Shown one piece after another: positions 42,471 to 49,176 of a DNA stretch of 64,000 nucleotides. The stretch's first letter is position 1; each line of letters starts with the position of its first letter. A model generated the notes under the pieces. It was not told the DNA's origin. It did not search any database and saw only the letters and a list, made by a program, of their open reading frames with translations. Position numbers and translations under genes: made by a program. Origin of the DNA: Fictibacillus arsenicus (GTDB taxonomy: Bacteria; Bacillota; Bacilli; Bacillales; Fictibacillaceae); contig NZ_MQMF01000003.1 in NCBI RefSeq assembly GCF_001999465.1, positions 124,001 to 188,000 of the forward strand, written 5' to 3'.

Positions 42471-42901
42471 CTAAATCAATAACGTTCGGGTAATCGCTGG
42501 ACCAGTTTTCTGGTTTAGAGGAAAGTCCATGCTCGCACGGATCTGAGATGACCGTAATGATCGTGCCTGGCCAAAAAATAAGCCAGGGTAGCTTGGTTTG
42601 CTCTATTGAGCTTACTGGGTTAACGGCAGGGAACGCACCTAAGTCCTTTGGATATGGTGTTAATACCTTGAAAGTGCCACAGTGACGTAGTCCCAATGGA
42701 AACTGCGGGAGTGGAACGCGGTAAACCCCACGAGCGAGAAACCCAAATTATGGTAGGGGAGTTTCCCATTTCGGAATTGAACGAATGGGAGAACAAGAAG
42801 CCAAGGCTTTTTGTAGATAGATGATTACCACCGGTGTACGAGGCGAATAGCCGCTTGCAGTACTAAGGAACAGAACATGGCTTACAGAACGTTATTGGTA
42901 C
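42471..42901 (+). ncRNA. rnpB: RNase P RNA, class B
   Basis: The catalytic RNA of RNase P removes 5' leaders from pre-tRNAs. The ends pair as P1 (AATAACGTTC with GAACGTTATT). Conserved blocks are GAGGAAAGTCCATGCTCGCA (P4 5' side and J3/4), GAAAGTGCCACAGTGACG, GGAACGCGGTAAACCCC, CGAGCGAGAAACCCAAATT and the P4 3' side with ACATGGCTTACAGAACG. The layout is the Bacillus B type. It lies between gpsB and rlmL as in B. subtilis and has its own promoter and terminator. Exact ends are approximate to within a few bases. Confidence 0.97.
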
Positions 42902-42918
42902 CTAATTAAAGCTGAATG

Positions 42919-42944
42919 AGGGCCCCGCTTACGGGGCTTTTTCT
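42919..42944 (+). terminator. Terminator after rnpB
   Basis: GGCCCCG/CGGGGCT-type stem around a TTAC loop, followed by TTTTTC. Confidence 0.9.
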
Positions 42945-43013
42945 ATTTACATAAAAAAGAACAGGGTATACTTAAAATAGACAATTAAACGCAAGAATAA
43001 GGGAGTTACAAAT

Positions 43014-44159
43014 ATGACTAAATTAAGGCTGATTGCAACGGCTGCAATGGGACTCGAAGCCCTAGTAGCAAATGAAGTACGTACATTAGGTTTTGAAAAT
43101 GTACAAGTAGAAAACGGAAAAGTCTATTTTGATGGTGACGAAAAGGCACTTGTAAAAGCTAATTTATGGTTAAGAACGGCTGACCGCGTAAAGCTTGTGG
43201 TTGGAGAATTCAAAGCGGAAACGTTTGATGAACTATTCGAAAAAACAAAAGCTCTTCCATGGTCGGATTATATTCCGGAAGACGGAGAATTTCCTGTTAT
43301 TGGCCGGTCTGTAAAATCAAAGCTCTTTTCAGTTTCTGACTGCCAGGCGATCGTGAAAAAAGCAGTAGTTGATAATTTAAAAACCGAGTATAACCGTAAA
43401 ACTTGGTTCCCAGAAGACGGAGCATTGTATCGTATCGAAGTAGCCATTCATAAAGATATTGCCACACTGACAATTGATACAAGCGGAACAGGTCTTCATA
43501 AACGCGGCTATCGCGAATTGCATTCCGGTGCTCCTATTAAAGAAACAATGGCTGCTGCTCTTATCATGCTGACAAACTGGACACCTGATAAACCATTTGC
43601 AGATCCGTTCTGTGGTTCAGGTACACTCCCAATTGAAGCAGCTATGATTGGACAGAACATCGCTCCAGGTCTTAATCGTGAATTTGCTTCTGAAAAATGG
43701 GACTGGATTGATAAAAAAGTATGGTATGAAGCAGTCGGCGAAGCTCAAGATGTAGCAAAGTATGATCTGCCGCTCGAAATTCAAGGTTCAGACATTGATC
43801 ACAAGATGATCGAACTATCGAAAAACAATGCGAATGAGGCTGGGTTTGAAGGTTTTATCACGTTCAAGCAAATGCAGGTACGCGACTTTACGACAAGAAA
43901 AGATTACGGTTGCCTCGTTACTAATCCTCCATACGGTGAGCGTTTAGGTGAAAGAGAAGAAGTGGCTCAGATGTACCGCGATCTTGGAGATGCTATGAGA
44001 CCATATGATACGTGGAGTGTGTATGTTATTACTTCTAACGAAAAGTTTGAAGAATATTATGGCAGAAGTGCAACTAAGAAACGTAAACTATATAACGGAG
44101 ATCTAAAGACGGATTATTATCAGTTCTTCGGAAAGAGACCGCCGAGACAGCAATCATAA
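43014..44159 (+). CDS. ypsC: 23S rRNA (guanine-N2) methyltransferase, RlmL-like (YpsC)
   Basis: The 381-residue protein has an N-terminal ferredoxin-like/THUMP region (residues about 5-160, RLIATAAMGLEALVANE) and a Rossmann methyltransferase domain with DPFCGSGTLPIEAA and the catalytic NPPYGERL. This is the RlmL N-terminal-type enzyme that methylates G2445 of 23S rRNA in E. coli. The C-terminal RlmK half of the E. coli fusion is absent, as is normal in Bacilli. GGGAGTT precedes the ATG. It follows rnpB, matching B. subtilis ypsC. Confidence 0.9.
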   Translation: MTKLRLIATAAMGLEALVANEVRTLGFENVQVENGKVYFDGDEKALVKANLWLRTADRVKLVVGEFKAETFDELFEKTKALPWSDYIPEDGEFPVIGRSVKSKLFSVSDCQAIVKKAVVDNLKTEYNRKTWFPEDGALYRIEVAIHKDIATLTIDTSGTGLHKRGYRELHSGAPIKETMAAALIMLTNWTPDKPFADPFCGSGTLPIEAAMIGQNIAPGLNREFASEKWDWIDKKVWYEAVGEAQDVAKYDLPLEIQGSDIDHKMIELSKNNANEAGFEGFITFKQMQVRDFTTRKDYGCLVTNPPYGERLGEREEVAQMYRDLGDAMRPYDTWSVYVITSNEKFEEYYGRSATKKRKLYNGDLKTDYYQFFGKRPPRQQS

Positions 44160-44291
44160 AATTGTCCAGGGATTCGAATTTTGTCGAGGAATATAAACTC
44201 GTGGATATCCGAATGTAATTCGTGGATTAAACAGTAAAACTCGTGGATTGAAGTCCAAAAAATATGGATTCAACCTGCAAACTTTCGTATT
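44160..44291. repeat. Array of 21-bp units (family B)
   Basis: GGAT cores start at 44203, 44224, 44245 and 44266, exactly 21 bases apart. More degenerate cores lie at 44170 and 44188, and a final remnant lies near 44287. The conserved half is close to AACTCGTGGATT and is followed by about nine variable bases. It lies immediately downstream of the rlmL-like gene and before its terminator. Confidence 0.82.
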
Positions 44292-44316
44292 CCTTTAAAA
44301 TAATATAAATTACTTA

Positions 44317-44345
44317 AGGCTAGCTCGGTTGGAGCTGGCTTTTTC
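44317..44345 (+). terminator. Terminator downstream of ypsC and its repeat array
   Basis: GGCTAGCTC and GAGCTGGCT pair around CGGTTG-type loop bases, then TTTTT. It lies about 160 bases after the stop codon, so the 21-bp array would be transcribed. Confidence 0.78.
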
Positions 44346-44383
44346 TATTGAACACTAAGGGTTTTCTTAAGATCAACAATATA

Positions 44384-44478
44384 ATTTCACGTACCGTACA
44401 TATTTTTAAAGTTTTTATTAAGGTTTACAAAAAATATCACATTATTACCCAATATTCGGGACGGTGCGAAATTTTAAG
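44384..44478. repeat. ~95-bp AT-rich mini-element with inverted ends
   Basis: The left end ATTTCACGTACCGT and the right end ACGGTGCGAAATTTT are imperfect inverted repeats flanking about 65 AT-rich bases. The left-end 14-mer also occurs exactly at 25059-25072 and at 22534-22547. No frame of note lies inside. Confidence 0.55.
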
Positions 44479-44510
44479 CAGAAGCTTTTTCATTTTTTCA
44501 TTAATGAAAA

Positions 44511-44560
44511 GTTAGCATTCATATCTAGATGTGCAGGCACCTTTAGATATGAATGCTAAC
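44511..44560. repeat. Perfect 17-bp inverted repeat
   Basis: GTTAGCATTCATATCTA (44511-44527) and its exact complement TAGATATGAATGCTAAC (44544-44560) flank a 16-base loop that contains GTGCAGGCAC. No T-tract follows, so it is not an ordinary terminator. It lies just upstream of a forespore-type promoter candidate. Confidence 0.9.
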
Positions 44561-44567
44561 TAAGTTG

Positions 44568-44598
44568 GTTTAAATACTCTTCGATCCTGTACATACTA
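44568..44598 (+). promoter_or_regulatory. Candidate forespore (sigma-F/sigma-G) promoter
   Basis: GTTTA at 44568-44572 and GTACATACTA at 44589-44598 partly fit sigma-F, and CATACTA alone is a full sigma-G -10 match. The start of transcription would be near 44605, before the small frame at 44631. Confidence 0.4.
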
Positions 44599-44630
44599 TG
44601 CTTAAATTCATTTAAGGCAGGTTTTTATAT

Positions 44631-44810
44631 ATGTACGATCAATTCAGCCATTTATCAAGTATTATGAAGGCTTATCAAAACCTATATCCTCATCTGGGGA
44701 ATCACCATAAAGAAGAGATCCACCAGCTGCTTCATCAATCGATTGGTCATGATAACAATATTGATCCATCCTTTGCGCCATACGCAGAAATGTTTAAAGA
44801 AGATTTTTAA
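44631..44810 (+). CDS. Small histidine-rich protein of unknown function
   Basis: The 59-residue frame starts MYDQFSHLSSIMKAYQNLYP and contains the His-rich stretch HLGNHHKEEIHQLLHQSIGH. It ends AEMFKEDF. AAGGCAGG lies nine bases before the ATG. There is no signal peptide or membrane helix; it looks amphipathic-helical. A sigma-F/G-like promoter lies upstream, so forespore expression is possible. I do not recognise a family. The rest of the 44160-44906 interval holds repeats, a terminator and hairpins. Confidence 0.65.
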   Translation: MYDQFSHLSSIMKAYQNLYPHLGNHHKEEIHQLLHQSIGHDNNIDPSFAPYAEMFKEDF

Positions 44811-44906
44811 TAAAAAATAAAACTGACCAGCAGGACTTTTTTATTGCGTCACGAATTCCTATAGCGGTATGTTTTTTTATGAACACGTGAAGGGATGGAT
44901 TTTATA

Positions 44907-46427
44907 ATGACGCAAACTAAAGTGAATGTTGAAAAAGATTTTTTAGAGTATGTTAAGAAAATGGTGCATGTAAATGAAGCGATCGGTCTTATGTATTGGG
45001 ATCTGCGTACAGGTGCACCTAAAAAAGGGGTAGAACAGCGCTCTGAAGTAATTGGGACATTATCTTCCGATGTATTTGCAATGTCTACTTCAGATGAAAT
45101 GAAAAGTTTTATTGAAGAACTTTCTAAGCCCGAAGTTCATGACACGCTATCAGAAGTAACGAAAAAAACGCTTGAAGAAGTGAAGAAGGATTTTGAGCGC
45201 AACGCTAAGATTCCTCCAGCTGAATTTAAAGAGTATGTTATTTTGCAATCAAAAGCAGAGAACGTATGGGAAGAGGCGAAAAACAACTCTGATTTCTCAT
45301 TATTCCAGCCTTACTTAGAAAAACTTGTAGAATTCAATAAGAAGTTTATTGAATACTGGGGTTATGAAGGAAATAAATACAACACGCTTTTAGATATGTA
45401 TGAGCCAGGGGTAACAGTTGAAATTTTGGATGAGACTTTCTCAAAACTTCGTGACCGTATCGTGCCGCTTCTTCAAAAAGTAACGGAAGCGGGTCAGCCA
45501 GAAACGAAATTCTTGTTCGACCATTTCCCGAAAGATAAGCAAAAAGAATTCAGTCTTCATGTGCTAAAAGACATGGGCTATGATTTTGATTCGGGGCGCT
45601 TGGATGAAACGGTTCATCCGTTTGCGATCGGACTAAACCCTGGGGATGTTCGTGTAACGACGAAGTATATGGAAAATGATTTCCGCACAGCAGTTTTCGG
45701 TACGATTCATGAAGGAGGACATGCTCTTTATGAACAAAATATTTCTGAGGAGCTAGTTGGAACACCTTTATGTTCAGGAACTTCTATGGGTATTCATGAA
45801 TCCCAATCTTTGTTCTGGGAAAACTTTGTTGGTCGTCATTTTGGCTTCTGGAAAAATCACTATTCCACACTGAAGAGTGTATCGGGTTCTCAGTTTAACG
45901 GAGTTGAGCTGGAAGATTTCTATCGTTCGATCAACGTTGTGGAACCTTCATTGATCCGTATTGAAGCTGATGAAATGACATATCCGCTTCATGTTATCGT
46001 TCGTTATGAGATTGAAAAAGGATTATTTAACGACGAGATTGAAGTAAAAGATCTTCCTCGTATCTGGAACGAGAAGATGCAGGAATATATCGGAGTTTCA
46101 CCGAAAAATGATGCTGAAGGTGTACTTCAAGACGTTCACTGGTCAGGGGGAAGCTTCGGATACTTCCCGTCATATGCATTAGGATACATTTATGCGGCAC
46201 AGCTTAAAAATGCAATGATTAAAGATATTCCGGACTTTGATTCTCTTGTTGAATCAGGAAATCTCCTCTCAATTAAAGAATGGCTGACAAAGAATGTGCA
46301 CCAATACGGTAAGATGAAAAAGCCCATCGAAATCCTAAAAGATGTTACAGGAGAAGGCTTGAACCCAGATCATCTCATCGCATATTTTGAGAAGAAGTAC
46401 AGTGATATCTACCGTTTAAACGGATAA
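44907..46427 (+). CDS. ypwA: M32 family metallocarboxypeptidase (YpwA)
   Basis: The 506-residue zinc enzyme removes C-terminal residues from peptides and belongs to the thermostable carboxypeptidase Taq family. The zinc motif is HEGGH in FGTIHEGGHALYEQN, followed by GIHESQSLFWENFVGR with the third ligand and EADEMTYPLHVIVRYEIE. The DVHWSGGSFGYFPSYALG block near the C-terminus is also typical. I use the ATG at 44907 with GAAGGGATGG upstream. It is cytoplasmic. It matches B. subtilis YpwA well. Confidence 0.93.
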   Translation: MTQTKVNVEKDFLEYVKKMVHVNEAIGLMYWDLRTGAPKKGVEQRSEVIGTLSSDVFAMSTSDEMKSFIEELSKPEVHDTLSEVTKKTLEEVKKDFERNAKIPPAEFKEYVILQSKAENVWEEAKNNSDFSLFQPYLEKLVEFNKKFIEYWGYEGNKYNTLLDMYEPGVTVEILDETFSKLRDRIVPLLQKVTEAGQPETKFLFDHFPKDKQKEFSLHVLKDMGYDFDSGRLDETVHPFAIGLNPGDVRVTTKYMENDFRTAVFGTIHEGGHALYEQNISEELVGTPLCSGTSMGIHESQSLFWENFVGRHFGFWKNHYSTLKSVSGSQFNGVELEDFYRSINVVEPSLIRIEADEMTYPLHVIVRYEIEKGLFNDEIEVKDLPRIWNEKMQEYIGVSPKNDAEGVLQDVHWSGGSFGYFPSYALGYIYAAQLKNAMIKDIPDFDSLVESGNLLSIKEWLTKNVHQYGKMKKPIEILKDVTGEGLNPDHLIAYFEKKYSDIYRLNG

Positions 46428-46437
46428 AGTCTTGGGG

Positions 46438-46478
46438 AGCCGGCTCTCGTGAATAATCCGAGAATGCCGGCTTTTTTT
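46438..46478 (+). terminator. Terminator after ypwA
   Basis: AGCCGGCTCTCG and CGAGAATGCCGGCT pair around an AT loop, then seven T residues. Confidence 0.9.
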
Positions 46479-46591
46479 GCCCAACTAGAGCTGACGGAAA
46501 TGCTCAGTGTCATCTGAGTTTTCTTTAAAAATGTTTCATTTTTACTGATTTTGTCTAAAATCTATATAAATGATATTTGGAGGGAGAAAAA

Positions 46592-46999
46592 ATGGGAGCT
46601 GCAACGAAAGAGGATATTAAGAACCTTCTTAAATTGAGAAAACGTATTGCGGTAGTCGGTTTGTCTGATCAGCCGTTTCGTACATCTTATATGGTCTCGG
46701 AATATATGCAGAATGCAGGATATGAGATTATTCCCGTAAATCCTAATGTCACAGAAGTATTGGGACAAAAAGCTTTTGCAAAGCTTGAAGATATTGAAGG
46801 ACATGTAGATATCGTTAATGTTTTTAGGAGAAGTGAGTACCTGCCTGAAGTTGCTCGTTCGGCAGCAAATATTAAAGCTGGTTTCTTTTGGGCGCAGCTC
46901 GGTTTATACAGTGCCGAAGCAGAAGAGATTTTGCAAAGTGCGACGATTCCTTATATTATGGATAAGTGCATTAAAGTGGAACATGCTATGATACGGTAG
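46592..46999 (+). CDS. CoA-binding protein (YccU-like)
   Basis: The 135-residue Rossmann-fold protein has IAVVGLSDQPFRTSYMVSEY near the N-terminus and VNVFRRSEYLPEVA, then AGFFWAQLGLYS. This is the CoA-binding domain pattern of succinyl-CoA synthetase-like proteins. The start is the ATG at 46592 behind GGAGGGAG. The role is unknown in vivo. It lies upstream of parE, as its relatives do in many Bacilli. A terminator follows. Confidence 0.9.
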   Translation: MGAATKEDIKNLLKLRKRIAVVGLSDQPFRTSYMVSEYMQNAGYEIIPVNPNVTEVLGQKAFAKLEDIEGHVDIVNVFRRSEYLPEVARSAANIKAGFFWAQLGLYSAEAEEILQSATIPYIMDKCIKVEHAMIR

Positions 47000-47004
47000 T
47001 AATG

Positions 47005-47033
47005 AACCACCCGCCAATTACGGGTGGTTTTCC
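47005..47033 (+). terminator. Terminator after CoA-binding protein gene
   Basis: AACCACCCG and CGGGTGGTT form a 9-bp stem around CCAATTA, then TTCC. Confidence 0.8.
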
Positions 47034-47147
47034 CATGCTGTCTTTATTTTATATATCCAAGAACTAAAAAAGAAACTCTTTTGAACTAAAGGTTTTTGGT
47101 TCTTTAACCGAGAAATAAGAGGAGAATATAAGGACAGAGGTAGTATA

Positions 47148-47169
47148 GAAACAAACGTTCTGCTATGAT
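47148..47169 (+). promoter_or_regulatory. parE promoter region with LexA-like half-matched box
   Basis: GAAACAAACGTTCT at 47148-47161 keeps the AAC-N4-GTTC core of a LexA box but departs at three other positions, including one in the core. TATGAT at 47164-47169 is a -10. parEC belongs to the B. subtilis SOS regulon as I recall it. Confidence 0.45.
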
Positions 47170-47204
47170 AGAAGTACTGCAGTTCGTGAAAGGAGCAACA
47201 CATT

Positions 47205-49163
47205 TTGGCAAGTAAATCATTATTTGACTACAACGATGATGCCATACAGGTGCTTGAAGGTTTAGAAGCCGTTCGTAAGCGCCCTGGTATGTATATCGGC
47301 AGCACAGATGCCAGAGGTTTGCATCACCTCGTATATGAAATTGTAGATAACGCCGTGGACGAAGCATTAGGCGGATTCGGTGATTACATACATGTGAAGA
47401 TTCATAAAGATAACAGCATTTCTGTGTCAGATGATGGCCGTGGAATGCCTACAGGAATGCACAAGCTAGGAAAACCGACTCCTGAAATCATCTTTACTGT
47501 TTTGCATGCCGGGGGTAAGTTTGGACAAGGCGGATACAAAACATCTGGAGGACTTCATGGTGTAGGTGCTTCTGTAGTTAACGCACTTTCAGAATGGCTT
47601 GAAGTAACGATCTATCGCGACGGAAAAACATATCGACAGCGTTTTGAGGATGGCGGAAAGCCTGTTACGACACTTGAAGTAGTCGGTAATACACGCAAAA
47701 CAGGGACGACTGTTCATTTTAAACCAGACCGCACGATGTTTTCGACGATTAACTATAATTACGAAACACTAAGCGAACGCCTTAGAGAAGCGGCTTTTCT
47801 TTTGAAAGGAATCAAAATTGTTCTTGAAGATGCGCGAAATGGTGAAAAAGAAGAATTCCAGTTTGAAACAGGCTTGGAAGCATTCGTGCAATATTTAAAT
47901 GAAGATAAAGATACACTTCATAATGTCGTTAGCTTTGAAGGAACGCAAAATGAGATCGAAGTAGATTTTGCATTTCAATACAATGACGGTTATGCAGAAA
48001 ACGTACTGTCATTCGTTAATAACGTTCGTACAAAAGACGGGGGGACACATGAGTCAGGTGCAAAGACTGCTATTACGCGAAGTATCAACGAGTACGCACG
48101 TAAAACGAACCTGTTAAAAGAAAAAGACAAGAACTTAGACGGCTCTGATATCAGGGAAGGGTTAACAGCTGTAGTTTCTGTCCGAATTCCAGAAGAATTC
48201 CTTCAGTTCGAAGGCCAAACAAAAAGTAAATTAGGTACGAGTGAAGCACGATCTGCCGTAGATGCTGTAGTTGCCGGAAAGCTCGCTTATTTCCTCGAGG
48301 AGAATCCTGCAATTAGTGAAATGCTCATCCGTAAAAGTATTAAAGCGGCTCAAGCTCGTGAAGCAGCAAGAAAAGCACGTGAGGATGCTCGTAACGGGAA
48401 AAAGAACAAACGTAAGGACTCTATGCTGAGCGGGAAGTTAACTCCTGCAACTTCTAAAAATCCTGAGCGCAATGAACTGTACCTAGTAGAGGGTGACTCT
48501 GCAGGCGGTTCTGCGAAACAAGGACGAGACCGAAAATTCCAAGCGATTTTGCCGCTTCGCGGGAAAGTAATCAACACGGAAAAAGCAAAGCTTGCAGATA
48601 TATTTAAGAACGAAGAAATCAATACAATCATCCATGCCATTGGAGCTGGGGTCGGTTCTGATTTTACGTTAAAAGATGTTAACTACGACAAAATCATTAT
48701 CATGACCGATGCCGATACAGATGGTGCACATATTCAAGTGTTGCTTCTAACGTTTTTCTACCGTTACATGAAGCCGCTTATCGAAGAAGGAAAAGTATTC
48801 ATTGCATTGCCTCCTCTTTATAAAGTGAGCAAGGGAACGGGTAAAAAAGAAGTCATTGAATATGCATGGGATGAAGATGAACTAAAAGAAGCACAGAAAA
48901 AAATTGGAAAAGGCTATATCATCCAGCGTTATAAGGGCCTTGGAGAGATGAATGCTGATCAGCTATGGGAAACGACTATGGATCCTGATACACGTACGCT
49001 GATCCGAGTTCGTATTGATGACGCAGCAAGAGCCGAAAAACGCGTCTCTGTCCTTATGGGAGACAAAGTTGAACCGCGCCGTAAATGGATTGAAGAACAT
49101 GTGGCCTTTGGCTTAAATGAAGAAACGAACATACTAGATAACGAGAACTTGTCTGCATTCTGA
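47205..49163 (+). CDS. parE: DNA topoisomerase IV subunit B
   Basis: ParE is the ATPase half of topoisomerase IV, which decatenates sister chromosomes. The GHKL ATPase site is EIVDNAVDEALGG with DDGRGMPTG and GGLHGVGASVVNAL. The TOPRIM domain has EGDSAGGSAKQGRD and DADTDGAHI. The start is TTG at 47205 behind AAGGAGC. At 652 residues it is normal length. The Par rather than Gyr assignment rests on pairing with parC and on length. It is followed after 13 bases by parC. Confidence 0.96.
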   Translation: MASKSLFDYNDDAIQVLEGLEAVRKRPGMYIGSTDARGLHHLVYEIVDNAVDEALGGFGDYIHVKIHKDNSISVSDDGRGMPTGMHKLGKPTPEIIFTVLHAGGKFGQGGYKTSGGLHGVGASVVNALSEWLEVTIYRDGKTYRQRFEDGGKPVTTLEVVGNTRKTGTTVHFKPDRTMFSTINYNYETLSERLREAAFLLKGIKIVLEDARNGEKEEFQFETGLEAFVQYLNEDKDTLHNVVSFEGTQNEIEVDFAFQYNDGYAENVLSFVNNVRTKDGGTHESGAKTAITRSINEYARKTNLLKEKDKNLDGSDIREGLTAVVSVRIPEEFLQFEGQTKSKLGTSEARSAVDAVVAGKLAYFLEENPAISEMLIRKSIKAAQAREAARKAREDARNGKKNKRKDSMLSGKLTPATSKNPERNELYLVEGDSAGGSAKQGRDRKFQAILPLRGKVINTEKAKLADIFKNEEINTIIHAIGAGVGSDFTLKDVNYDKIIIMTDADTDGAHIQVLLLTFFYRYMKPLIEEGKVFIALPPLYKVSKGTGKKEVIEYAWDEDELKEAQKKIGKGYIIQRYKGLGEMNADQLWETTMDPDTRTLIRVRIDDAARAEKRVSVLMGDKVEPRRKWIEEHVAFGLNEETNILDNENLSAF

Positions 49164-49176
49164 GGAGGTTTAAAGA

